Shown piece after piece: positions 1 through 7,617 of a stretch of DNA of 41,580 bases. Numbering within the stretch: position 1 is the first letter of the stretch; every line of letters begins with the position of its first letter. A program made the translations under genes and the position numbers. Location of the stretch: NCBI RefSeq assembly GCF_000305495.1, contig NZ_AJTN02000154.1, positions 1 to 41,580 on the forward strand, read 5' to 3'. Under the pieces are notes generated by a model, which was not told where the DNA came from, searched no databases, and saw only the letters and a program-made list of their open reading frames with translations. The DNA comes from Peribacillus psychrosaccharolyticus ATCC 23296. Its GTDB lineage: Bacteria > Bacillota > Bacilli > Bacillales > DSM-1321.

Positions 1-34
1 ATTTTAAATCTTACCCGAGTTTGTCTACAGTCTG
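1..34. repeat. Right end of a dispersed terminator-associated repeat
   Basis: These bases match 14576-14611, the right end of the repeat described there, apart from a 2-base gap and two mismatches. Both copies end in TTTGTCTACAGTCTG and both are joined directly to a stem-loop terminator. The rest of this copy lies left of the window. Confidence 0.7.
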
Positions 35-64
35 AGATCATTCTTTCATCAGAATGATCTTTTT
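35..64. terminator. Stem-loop terminator between the repeat end and mobB
   Basis: A 10-bp perfect stem (AGATCATTCT, 35-44, with AGAATGATCT, 51-60) encloses a 6-base loop and is followed by a T run on the + strand. It lies just past the mobB stop codon, so it can also end the leftward moeA-mobB transcript. Confidence 0.75.
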
Positions 65-66
65 AG

Positions 67-591
67 TTACTGACAATATTCATTTAGGAACCAGTCATAG
101 AAATCTGACTCCCCAAGTTGGAAAATAGGAATGGGTTTTGAAACGAGATTGGCAGCCTTCTGATAGCAATCTGGCCAAGCGATAACTGCTTGAATATTAT
201 CTAGTTCATTTAACAGTTTAAAATCGCTTTCTTCTTTAACTAATACGGCCTTTGGATAAATTTCGCGTTTATAGCCTTCAATCAATATGACATGCGGTTC
301 AAAAAAACGCAGTACACCAAGCAGGGCGGGCACGGAAGGAGGTTCATTCTTACTCATTCGTGACAAAAGCTGAATCGTTCCGGCACCCTCTACCATTGAG
401 GCAGCTGCACCGGCTGAAAAGTGTTGTTCAGAATCATTTTCGCCAATATCGGGTATCCCTCCATGACCATGATGTTTTAAGACCGCCACTTCAATTTGTT
501 GGTTGGTTAGTAAGTGAATCAAGTTTTTAATAAGCGTGGTTTTACCACTGTTTTTAAATCCAACAATTTGAAAAACAATGGTATTTACCAT
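67..591 (-). CDS. mobB: Molybdopterin-guanine dinucleotide biosynthesis adapter MobB
   Basis: MobB is a small P-loop GTP-binding protein that assists guanylation of molybdopterin during molybdenum cofactor maturation in the cytoplasm. The 174-residue product has the Walker A motif GFKNSGKTTL near residue 11, and its length is normal for the family. The start codon lies inside the end of moeA (7-base overlap), so the two genes are translationally coupled in one leftward operon. No MobA gene is seen in this window. The family assignment is firm; which molybdoenzyme it serves cannot be told from here. Confidence 0.92.
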   Translation of the reverse strand: MVNTIVFQIVGFKNSGKTTLIKNLIHLLTNQQIEVAVLKHHGHGGIPDIGENDSEQHFSAGAAASMVEGAGTIQLLSRMSKNEPPSVPALLGVLRFFEPHVILIEGYKREIYPKAVLVKEESDFKLLNELDNIQAVIAWPDCYQKAANLVSKPIPIFQLGESDFYDWFLNEYCQ

Positions 592-1853
592 GGCCAGCTA
601 CTTCCAGTTTGGTCATCAAGTAATAAGGTTTCTACTAAGTCACCTTTTTGGAAACCGCGGGTCCCGCCTGGGAGAATCGTTAAACAATCTGCACCAGCCA
701 GACTCATAATAATATTTGACTTGTCGACGCCGCTTGGCACTACTTCGAGCCTGCCATCTTGATAAGTCAAGGTAGTGCGGACAAAGCGGTGGAAAGGGTT
801 GGCTTTTGGTAAGTCCGTACCTAAGTAGGCTTGTACCTTACGTAGATGCGGTGTATCAGAGAAAGAAAGAGAACGGACAATCGGCCTGACAAATAATTCA
901 AAACCTACATAACAGGCGGATGGATTTCCGGAAAGTCCGAATAATAATTTATTCCCAAGAGCAGCTACCGTGGTGACACTACCTGGCCGCATAGCAACTT
1001 TGTTAAAGAGAACTTCTGCGCCTAATTTTTGATAAATGTCGGGCAGATAGTCATAATCTCCTACCGATACACCACCAGTAGTAATTAACATGTCTACCTG
1101 ATCGATCGCAACTGAAATGGCACGGTAACTCGTTTCAAGTTCATCCACTAATTGGCCAAAGTAGACAACCTCACCGCCTGCTCTTGCTATCTGAGCAGCA
1201 ATCATATGGGCATTACTATTGCGGATTTTCCCAGCTTGAAGCGGTTCATGTACTTCTAATAACTCAGAACCAGTTGCATAAAGTCCGATTACCGGTTTTT
1301 TTGCGACAGGTACTTCCGCATAACCGAATGTAGCCAATACACCTTTCATTCCTGGGTTAATTTGACTCCCCTTTTTGATTATGACGTCGCCTTTCTTAGC
1401 ATCCTCTCCTTGAAAAGAGACATTTTCTCCTTTTTTTATGGATCGTTTAAAAGAAATATACTTCTTCCCATCTTTCTCAAAGCCTTTTGTTAGTTCTAGC
1501 ATAATAACCGAATCACATTCTGCTGGCATTTGGGTACCTGTCATAATTCGTACAGCTTGGTTTTTTTGCACAGTTTTCGAAGAAACCATCCCTGCTCCAA
1601 GTTCTTCAATTACTTCAAACTCTAGTGGATTAGAAAGCGAACCGAATGTGGTATCTTCAGATCGAAGAGCAAACCCGTCATAGGGGGAACGATTGAAATG
1701 AGGTACATCATGAGTGGCGACAATATCCTCAGCTAAAAAACGCCCCTGACATTCTGCTATGGTGACATACTCTTTTTCTCCAAAGCCTTTTTTATCAATA
1801 ATTTTAGTAACAGCTTCTGCTACGCTGATTGGTATTCTACGTTCGAGCATCAT
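585..1853 (-). CDS. moeA: Molybdopterin molybdenumtransferase MoeA
   Basis: MoeA inserts molybdate into adenylylated molybdopterin, the last step of basic molybdenum cofactor synthesis. The 422-residue protein has typical signatures: SPYDGFALRSED near residue 57, the MoCF-binding motif TTGGVSVGDYDYLPD (around residues 258-272) with the conserved Asp, and GLSGNPSACYVGFELF. The length fits the family. The start has GGAGTG a few bases upstream; a second ATG follows at once and is equally usable. It is the first gene of the operon with mobB. No molybdenum-cofactor riboswitch was recognised in the 137 bases upstream. Confidence 0.95.
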   Translation of the reverse strand: MMLERRIPISVAEAVTKIIDKKGFGEKEYVTIAECQGRFLAEDIVATHDVPHFNRSPYDGFALRSEDTTFGSLSNPLEFEVIEELGAGMVSSKTVQKNQAVRIMTGTQMPAECDSVIMLELTKGFEKDGKKYISFKRSIKKGENVSFQGEDAKKGDVIIKKGSQINPGMKGVLATFGYAEVPVAKKPVIGLYATGSELLEVHEPLQAGKIRNSNAHMIAAQIARAGGEVVYFGQLVDELETSYRAISVAIDQVDMLITTGGVSVGDYDYLPDIYQKLGAEVLFNKVAMRPGSVTTVAALGNKLLFGLSGNPSACYVGFELFVRPIVRSLSFSDTPHLRKVQAYLGTDLPKANPFHRFVRTTLTYQDGRLEVVPSGVDKSNIIMSLAGADCLTILPGGTRGFQKGDLVETLLLDDQTGSSWPW

Positions 1854-1950
1854 TTTTCACTCCTATTTTTTCTATGTCCTGTTTTATGGTACAACTATAA
1901 CAAAATAATGACAGCGATGGTATATTTCAAGGCTCTCGAAAGATACTACA

Positions 1951-1982
1951 AAAAAACCGTTCCGGTTATACGGGACGGTTTA
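1951..1982 (-). terminator. Terminator of the yfkK-like gene
   Basis: A stem of AAACCGTTCC (1954-1963) with GGGACGGTTT (1972-1981), one non-Watson-Crick pair, is followed on the minus strand by a run of seven T. It sits directly after the DUF1128 gene. Confidence 0.85.
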
Positions 1983-1990
1983 AGCTAAAG

Positions 1991-2212
1991 CTATTTTCTT
2001 AATCGACCAAGTTCTTCCGCAATGGCTTCCATCTCTCTTGGACTGAAATTACCTTTTCTCATGACCATTTCATAAATGTCGCGAAGTTCTTCGTACATTT
2101 CAGAATTGAAATTGGTGGATTTAATCGCACCGAAATTCATGAATTTAAGCTTTGTTTTAATTTCATCCACCATGTATTCGATGGTTTCGGGTGTGTTAGT
2201 AGACAAATCCAT
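1991..2212 (-). CDS. yfkK: DUF1128 (UPF0435) family protein, YfkK-like
   Basis: This is a small 73-residue cytoplasmic protein of unknown function, predicted mostly helical, starting MDLSTNTPETIEYMVDEI and ending in EAIAEELGRLRK. It resembles the UPF0435/DUF1128 family, which includes B. subtilis YfkK. The ATG at 2212 was chosen because AAAGGAAG lies just upstream; a longer in-frame reading from a TTG at 2242 would cover that binding site. It has its own terminator at 1951-1982. The neighbouring yfkH, yfkF and yfkE homologues support the identity by synteny. Confidence 0.85.
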   Translation of the reverse strand: MDLSTNTPETIEYMVDEIKTKLKFMNFGAIKSTNFNSEMYEELRDIYEMVMRKGNFSPREMEAIAEELGRLRK

Positions 2213-2389
2213 TATTTTTCTTCCTTTCGCTTCAGGGTTCAATTATGTCCATCTTTTCATGATTACTCGAAGAAGTCAATGTTCATTTCTCCTTTTAGTT
2301 AGTGATAATATAAAATAAATGTGGACAGATGAGATATACTTAAAGAATAAATTTCTAAAAATGGATATATAGTAAAGGAGGACAAAGTG

Positions 2390-2779
2390 ATGACTCAACA
2401 TTTCAATGAGAATAAAAAAAACAGTCAATTTACGAAAGCAGTATTACTAGGCGCCCTGGCAGGTGCGGTAATAAGTTTATTTGATAAGGAAACTAGAAGC
2501 TCAGTAGCCGTCAATGGTAAATCCTTTGCTTCAGGCGTCAAAAACTTTTTATTACATCCAGATGGTGTACTGAATCAGGTGAAAGAAGCAACGGGAACGA
2601 TGAGGAGTACAGTTGAGAAAATATCAGATGATGTTTCTTTCATTGCGGATAAAGTGGATGAGTTTAAAGAGGTGCCTTCTCAACTAGTGAAGATGGTAAT
2701 CGATACGAAGGAATCGTTTGAACAAGACAAAGGCAGCAATACTTCGAGAGACATTCCGCAAAAACAAACAATGCTATAA
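2390..2779 (+). CDS. YtxH-like small membrane-anchored protein
   Basis: This 129-residue protein has one N-terminal hydrophobic segment (AVLLGALAGAVISLF, about residues 18-32) followed by a hydrophilic, helix-rich tail (EATGTMRSTVEKISDDVSFI and similar), the layout of YtxH-domain proteins often tied to general stress. The ATG at 2390 is placed 8 bases after AAAGGAGG; a GTG at 2387 is the only close alternative. It precedes the YihY-family gene by 26 bases and is probably cotranscribed with it, as in the B. subtilis yfkI-yfkH arrangement. The function is not known. Confidence 0.75.
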   Translation: MTQHFNENKKNSQFTKAVLLGALAGAVISLFDKETRSSVAVNGKSFASGVKNFLLHPDGVLNQVKEATGTMRSTVEKISDDVSFIADKVDEFKEVPSQLVKMVIDTKESFEQDKGSNTSRDIPQKQTML

Positions 2780-2805
2780 AATAAGGGGCAGAAATCAGGT
2801 GAGAT

Positions 2806-3645
2806 ATGTCCAGTAATTTTGACTGGGTGCATGAATCCTTTTTAGTTAAGCTGATGAAGCGAATACATGGAGATGACGCAGTGGGGATGGCCTCACAATT
2901 GGCTTATTTTTTCCTATTGTCTTTATTTCCTTTGCTGATTTTTCTGGTTACTCTCTTGCCTTACCTGCCAATTTCACAAAACGATATCCTTAACTCGATT
3001 GGCAGTTTTGCACCGCCCGAATCAATGAAATTAATTGAAGATAATTTAACCGAGATTATGAAGGGGAGCAGACCTCTGCTCTCTTTGGGAATCTTAGGAA
3101 CGATATGGTCAGCTTCAAATGGGTTAAACGCTATAATTAAAGCTTTCAATAGAGCCTACGATGTACCTGAGACGAGAAACTATATCATGGCGAGGTTCGT
3201 TTCAATCTTGCTGACACTGGCTATGTTATTTGTTTTTGTTATTGCCCTCATGCTTCCCGTATTTGGAAAACAAATTGGTCTCTTTCTTTTTGATGCTTTG
3301 GGGATGACCAAGGAATTTTTGTCCGTTTGGATTGCGTTAAGATGGATCATAACCCTTTTGATTGTGTTGTTAGTCTTTACGGTTCTTTATTGGATTGCCC
3401 CTAATAAGCGACTGAAATGTTTGACTGTACTTCCTGGTGCTGTGTTTGCAACCTGCGGGTTAGGCATCGTTTCCTGGGGATTTTCGTTTTATGTGGAACA
3501 CTACGGTAATTATGCAAATACCTATGGAAGTCTTGGCGGAATAATTGTCTTAATGATTTGGTTTTATTTATCGGGGATAATTATTATTATCGGCGGTGAA
3601 TTAAATGCCATGAGAAGTGAAAAGAATAATCCAAAATGTGAGTAG
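2806..3645 (+). CDS. yfkH: YihY/BrkB family inner-membrane protein (YfkH-like)
   Basis: This 279-residue integral membrane protein has about six hydrophobic segments. It carries the family's early motif DDAVGMASQLAYFFLLSLFP (residues 24-43) and the C-terminal GSLGGIIVLMIWFYLSGIII with GGELNA. The family was once annotated as ribonuclease BN, which is now regarded as wrong; its transport role is unproven. The ATG follows GGTGAG by about 3 bases. It lies directly downstream of the YtxH-like gene and probably shares its promoter. Confidence 0.88.
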   Translation: MSSNFDWVHESFLVKLMKRIHGDDAVGMASQLAYFFLLSLFPLLIFLVTLLPYLPISQNDILNSIGSFAPPESMKLIEDNLTEIMKGSRPLLSLGILGTIWSASNGLNAIIKAFNRAYDVPETRNYIMARFVSILLTLAMLFVFVIALMLPVFGKQIGLFLFDALGMTKEFLSVWIALRWIITLLIVLLVFTVLYWIAPNKRLKCLTVLPGAVFATCGLGIVSWGFSFYVEHYGNYANTYGSLGGIIVLMIWFYLSGIIIIIGGELNAMRSEKNNPKCE

Positions 3646-3721
3646 TCATCCATTGATTTCTGTGTTGAGTTTCCTTATGAAAAGCCATACTAAAAGGAAG
3701 TTCAACTAGGGGGTTGAAAAA

Positions 3722-3811
3722 ATGGCGAAAAGCAGTACGAAGAAAAAGGGAAAGAAGCACTCAAAGAATAAGACAAGTGGATCAGCTAATGGAAAAAATG
3801 CATACCATTAA
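3722..3811 (+). CDS. 29-residue lysine-rich peptide
   Basis: A short open frame encodes MAKSSTKKKGKKHSKNKTSG followed by nine more residues. AGGGGG lies about 5 bases upstream of the ATG and a stem-loop (3821-3855) follows 9 bases after the stop. About one third of its residues are Lys, so it is very basic and could bind nucleic acid. I do not recognise a family; small basic spore or ribosome-associated peptides are possible. The ribosome binding site plus terminator is the main support. Confidence 0.55.
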   Translation: MAKSSTKKKGKKHSKNKTSGSANGKNAYH

Positions 3812-3820
3812 AAGTCATCA

Positions 3821-3855
3821 AGTAAAGGCTGTCGAGATTTCTCGTCAGCCTTTAC
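3821..3855. terminator. Inverted repeat between the 29-residue gene and the MFS gene
   Basis: An 11-bp perfect stem (AGTAAAGGCTG with CAGCCTTTACT) is extended by an inner CGAGA/TCTCG pairing. It separates convergent genes and probably ends transcripts from both sides, though neither flank has a long T run. Confidence 0.65.
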
Positions 3856-3869
3856 TCTACATATAGTCT

Positions 3870-5051
3870 CTATCTGCTATTACTAATGCTGTATCCCTCT
3901 GCGCTTTTTTCTTTAAATAATCCTAATGAAATAAAAATAATCAGCAGCATGGAACTCATGACGAAGAAAAATCCTCCTTCTAAAAATTGTATGATGATTC
4001 CGCCAATGAAAGGTCCTGTAATACTTCCTAAACTGAAAAAAATACCGCACAAAAGATTTCCAGTTGGTAATAGGTTTGATGGCAGTAAATCGGCCATATA
4101 ACTGATTCCTAAAGAAAAAGTGGATCCGACCATGATGCCAGCAGCTAAAAAACACGTAAATAACCCTACGGTAGATTGATCAACGAAGCCTGCGATGGTG
4201 AAAATTAAAAAACCAGAGAACATAATAATCATCAAAATCTTATGCCGGCCATATTTGTCACTTAGCATACCAAGTGGTATTTGCGAAATGATACTGCCAG
4301 CGGCAAATGCTGGAATAATAATAGAGACACTTGAAAGGTCAAGTCCAGAACGCAATGCGTAGACAGGAAAACTGCCGTTAAGTGTGGCCTCAAGAAAACC
4401 ATAGCTAAATGGCGGAAGAAAGGCTACCCATGCGTATCGGCTGACTTTAGAGAAACGTTTAAGTGTACCGAAAAATGAGGATGTTTCAAGATCAGGGTCT
4501 TGATCAGGAAAAGAATTTTTTAAGAAAAAGACGAATGTCCAGACTAGTAGACTCATGATGCTTGAAATAATAAACGGTAAAGCTTCATTTATATCCAGAA
4601 GTTTAGCCATTAGTGGACCAATGGCAAAGCCTATGCTAAAAGAAAGACCATAAATAGCGATATTCCGCCCACGTCTTTGTATAGGTGAGATTGCTGTAAT
4701 CCAGGTCTGTGTAGCAAAGTGGAGCGTGTGGTCACCAATGCCAATCAGCAGCCGAAGAACAAACCAAAACCAAAAGGATTTCCAAACAGGGAACATTCCA
4801 AGGGAAAGAATGACGGTTAGTCCTCCCGCAACAATTAACGGTTTATAGCCAAATTTCCTGAGCGGCCCTTCCATTAACGGTGAAATAAGCAATATCCCTA
4901 TATATAGTCCCGTTGCATGTAGTCCGTTTAACGAAGAACTTACACCATTGTTTTCAAATATGACCGCAATTACGGGCAAAAGCATTCCTTGAGAAAACCC
5001 TGAAATCCCCACAAGGCTGATTAAAATGCCAATTAATAATTTCTGATTCAT
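3870..5051 (-). CDS. yfkF: MFS transporter (YfkF-like)
   Basis: This 393-residue protein has about 12 hydrophobic segments. It carries the major facilitator loop motif SDKYGRHKIL (around residues 263-272) and a related sequence, EGPLRKFGYKPL, near residue 61. The family exports small molecules using the proton gradient; the substrate is unknown. AAGGAG precedes the ATG. It is divergent from the Ca2+/H+ antiporter gene, with a 124-base shared upstream region, and both correspond to the yfkF-yfkE pair of B. subtilis. Confidence 0.88.
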   Translation of the reverse strand: MNQKLLIGILISLVGISGFSQGMLLPVIAVIFENNGVSSSLNGLHATGLYIGILLISPLMEGPLRKFGYKPLIVAGGLTVILSLGMFPVWKSFWFWFVLRLLIGIGDHTLHFATQTWITAISPIQRRGRNIAIYGLSFSIGFAIGPLMAKLLDINEALPFIISSIMSLLVWTFVFFLKNSFPDQDPDLETSSFFGTLKRFSKVSRYAWVAFLPPFSYGFLEATLNGSFPVYALRSGLDLSSVSIIIPAFAAGSIISQIPLGMLSDKYGRHKILMIIMFSGFLIFTIAGFVDQSTVGLFTCFLAAGIMVGSTFSLGISYMADLLPSNLLPTGNLLCGIFFSLGSITGPFIGGIIIQFLEGGFFFVMSSMLLIIFISLGLFKEKSAEGYSISNSR

Positions 5052-5175
5052 TCCCTAGTTCTCCTTGATATGTATAATTTTTAAACTAATAAGTGGATTA
5101 TACAATAGCAAAAAGGGAATATAGTATAAATACATAAAAATAATGTGTAAAATTTGTAAAATGGAGATTGAAGCG

Positions 5176-6240
5176 ATGATTAATAAACTGTTTTTAATTC
5201 TTGTAGGTGTTGGAGTACCATTATCAGTGGCAGGCACATTGCTGCACTGGCCAAGTGTGTTAATGTTCGTCATTTATTGCTTAACCATCATCGCTCTTGC
5301 TAGTTTTATGGGGAGAGCCACAGAAAGTTTAGCTATTGTATTAGGACCAAGAATTGGGGGATTACTTAACGCAACATTTGGTAATGCAGTTGAGTTAATT
5401 ATTTCTATTTACTCATTAAAAGCCGGGTTAATCGGCGTAGTGTTAGCTTCGCTGACAGGTTCCGTGTTAGGAAACTTGTTATTGGTTGCAGGTTTGTCCT
5501 TTTTTATCGGAGGAACAAAATACAAAAGACAAACGTTCAATGTATTTGATGCTAGACATAATGCCGGACTATTAATTTTTGCTATAGTTGTGGCTTTTGT
5601 GATTCCTGAGGTTTTCTCGGTTAATATGAACGAGCAAGCAACCATGTCGTTAAGCATAGGAATTTCGGTGGTATTAATCTTACTTTATTTAGCTGCCTTA
5701 TTCTTTAAGCTGGTCACTCATCGTGGAGTGTATCAGCCGACCGAACGTCTTGCAGACCAAAACCATGAAGAAGAGGTACCAGAATGGAGTAAGAAGACAG
5801 CCATACTCGTATTAGCAGCGGCTACTGTAGCAGTCGCGTATGTATCTGAACATTTAGTTCATACCTTTAGTGAAGTTGGAGAAAGCTTTGGTTGGTCTGA
5901 GCTGTTTATCGGGGTAATCATTGTTGCCATTGTCGGAAACGCGGCAGAACACGCATCAGCCTTAGTAATGGCCTATAAAAACAAGATGGACATTACGGTA
6001 GAAATAGCCGTGGGATCAACCCTGCAAATTGCGATGTTCGTTGCACCAGTACTAGTGCTCATCTCATTACTGTTTTCCACCTCGATGCCGCTTGTCTTTA
6101 CACTACCAGAGCTAATAGCTATGGTAACTGCAGTATTATTAATGATTAGTATTTCTAACGATGGAGAAACAAACTGGTTTGAAGGTCTTACGCTGCTTGC
6201 AGCTTATGTCATCATGGGAATTGGTTTTTATTTACTATAA
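5176..6240 (+). CDS. yfkE: Ca2+/H+ antiporter of the CAX family (YfkE/ChaA)
   Basis: This is a 354-residue membrane exchanger that extrudes calcium in return for protons. The two CaCA repeats are plain: GNAVELIISIYSLKAGLIGV in the first half and GNAAEHASALVMAYKNKMDI in the second, each holding the acidic residue that binds the cation. An acidic loop (EEEVPEWS) separates the halves. The ATG at 5176 is chosen because GGAG lies 9 bases upstream; an in-frame ATG 33 bases earlier lacks a binding site and would add a cysteine-containing tail not expected in the family. A strong terminator follows at 6249. Confidence 0.93.
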   Translation: MINKLFLILVGVGVPLSVAGTLLHWPSVLMFVIYCLTIIALASFMGRATESLAIVLGPRIGGLLNATFGNAVELIISIYSLKAGLIGVVLASLTGSVLGNLLLVAGLSFFIGGTKYKRQTFNVFDARHNAGLLIFAIVVAFVIPEVFSVNMNEQATMSLSIGISVVLILLYLAALFFKLVTHRGVYQPTERLADQNHEEEVPEWSKKTAILVLAAATVAVAYVSEHLVHTFSEVGESFGWSELFIGVIIVAIVGNAAEHASALVMAYKNKMDITVEIAVGSTLQIAMFVAPVLVLISLLFSTSMPLVFTLPELIAMVTAVLLMISISNDGETNWFEGLTLLAAYVIMGIGFYLL

Positions 6241-6248
6241 GGTTCGTC

Positions 6249-6279
6249 ACCAACCTGCATTGACGCAGGTTGGTTTTTT
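6249..6279 (+). terminator. Terminator of the Ca2+/H+ antiporter gene
   Basis: A 10-bp perfect stem (ACCAACCTGC / GCAGGTTGGT) with a 6-base loop is followed by a T run, 9 bases after the antiporter stop codon. Confidence 0.93.
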
Positions 6280-6291
6280 AGTGGAAAAACA

Positions 6292-6335
6292 AAAATGGCT
6301 CTCGCTGTAATGAAACCTACAGTAAGAGCCATTTT
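6292..6335 (-). terminator. Terminator facing a leftward transcript
   Basis: An 11-bp perfect outer stem (AAAATGGCTCT / AGAGCCATTTT) and a 5-bp inner stem (CTGTA / TACAG) are followed on the minus strand by a T-rich stretch. The antiporter gene already has its own terminator, so this one seems to serve a leftward transcript from the interval to its right. Confidence 0.75.
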
Positions 6336-6609
6336 ATATTGGTAAGTGTACGAGCATCTAATTATCCAAAATGAACATTATTCTTATACATGATTATCAA
6401 CTTAATGGTTAGCAGCTTATCGTACTAATACGTAAATGCCAAAACATGCAATGAACAAGTTATTCTAGAATGTCACCATCCTTTATTTAAGTATCACCAG
6501 CGAATTTCGTTAGTATAAGTAAGCATCGGTAGCAGGGAATTGTCTCTATAAGCATTCCTCCTAGACTTAGATGTGTTACAAACGAGCTTCGCCTCCTTCA
6601 TATTAAGGT
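6300..6609 (-). ncRNA. Possible leftward small RNA or short unrecognised transcript
   Basis: The 512 bases between the antiporter and yfkD hold no convincing gene. On the minus strand there is a near-consensus promoter (6616-6644) and a strong terminator (6292-6335), which predict a transcript of roughly 310 bases. It contains two ribosome-binding-like stretches: AAGGAGG near 6593-6599, and AGGAGG at 6557-6562, which is only one base from an ATG. The longest reading frame near its start is 35 codons (6494-6601) and has no binding site. A noncoding RNA, a regulatory leader or a decayed gene are all possible. I do not recognise a known RNA family. Confidence 0.35.
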
Positions 6610-6615
6610 AAAATC

Positions 6616-6644
6616 AGTATATAACACATATTAAGTTTTGTAAA
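6616..6644 (-). promoter_or_regulatory. Sigma-A type promoter for the leftward transcript
   Basis: Read on the minus strand, TTTACA (6639-6644) and TATACT (6616-6621) are separated by exactly 17 bases. No recognised gene lies directly downstream on that strand. Confidence 0.55.
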
Positions 6645-6752
6645 GATTCAGTTAATTAAAAAAAGGCAAAATATTTATCTAACATGCATAAGATGGACGG
6701 GCTTGGCAGATGATAAAAACAAAATTGACTACTCTTTAAAGGGAGTGCCACG

Positions 6753-7565
6753 ATGAAACGATTTATTTGTTTAGCTGCTATGATGATATTGCTGCTGATT
6801 GGACAACAGACCTTTGCAGAAACTACACCCTCAAACAAAGTTCCTGAGGCGAGTAAGACAAAGATTCCATCTTCTGTTTTAAATATTGCTAAGGAAAATA
6901 CATACCCAAATCCAACTCAGGATTTGCCGTATCTCATGCCTAGCAAGTTTGCAAAGTCATTGATTAAAACAACTGAAATTAAGATTGAAAACCCAGAACT
7001 CATTCATATGCTGAATGAAACGGCGATATCAAAAGCTCCGTTGGTCATTGGATACCGGGCAACCATTTATTTAGGTCACTGGGCTTTAAATTATCAATCC
7101 ACGGAAACGTCACCTAATTGGGAGTACCAGCAAGTGAATACCAATTTTTTTGACAATCGCGGCACAGATACTGTCTACCCACTTCATTATAATCAACAAG
7201 CTCAAAAAGTAATTCGTGGTGGACTGACTGCTAAAATACCTGCTACTGCAGATGTACAAAAAATGATGCTGCTTAAAGCATCTGAAAAAACCAATTTACC
7301 TCTTTCCTTTGAAACAATTATTGGAGGCGGCACAAAAAAAGACCAGACGTATAATATTCCTTCGCAGCGTCTAGGGTACCTAAATGCTTACGTACCTGCA
7401 ATAAATGAGAAGGGGAAGGTCACATATGGCGAGGTATATCTGATACTAAAAGGGAATACACGGACTATTGATATTAAAAACATCACATCTCAAGGAATTG
7501 GTGCTTGGATTCCAATACAAGATCATCTGACTTTTAGTTTTACCGCTGCCCAGCAGCCACGGTAA
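6753..7565 (+). CDS. yfkD: YfkD-family secreted or membrane-anchored protein
   Basis: This 270-residue protein has an N-terminal signal peptide (hydrophobic core AAMMILLLIGQQTFA, about residues 8-22). The mature part carries the YfkD-family stretch PSSVLNIAKENTYPNPTQDL and further on GGGTKKDQTYN and SQGIGAWIPIQDH. It is a conserved Bacillaceae family of unknown function, acting outside the membrane. AAAGGGAG lies about 7 bases upstream of the ATG. It stands alone and ends at a shared bidirectional terminator with yfkAB. Confidence 0.88.
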   Translation: MKRFICLAAMMILLLIGQQTFAETTPSNKVPEASKTKIPSSVLNIAKENTYPNPTQDLPYLMPSKFAKSLIKTTEIKIENPELIHMLNETAISKAPLVIGYRATIYLGHWALNYQSTETSPNWEYQQVNTNFFDNRGTDTVYPLHYNQQAQKVIRGGLTAKIPATADVQKMMLLKASEKTNLPLSFETIIGGGTKKDQTYNIPSQRLGYLNAYVPAINEKGKVTYGEVYLILKGNTRTIDIKNITSQGIGAWIPIQDHLTFSFTAAQQPR

Positions 7566-7571
7566 GCTTTC

Positions 7572-7617
7572 CATCTAACAAAAACAGGACCTTAGCAGGC
7601 CCTGTTTTTGTTAGATG
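7572..7617. terminator. Bidirectional terminator between yfkD and yfkAB
   Basis: A 17-bp perfect inverted repeat (7572-7588 with 7601-7617) has A/T-rich outer arms, giving a T run on each strand. The yfkAB stop codon (7611-7613) lies inside the right arm. Confidence 0.92.

Noticed and set aside
1854-1950. Possible molybdenum-cofactor riboswitch ahead of moeA
   Set aside because: The leader is short and has no extended conserved stem pattern that I recognise.
6494-6601. A 35-codon minus-strand frame starting 8 bases after the predicted transcript start
   Set aside because: No ribosome binding site fits in such a short leader and the product matches nothing I know; kept only as part of the unexplained transcript.
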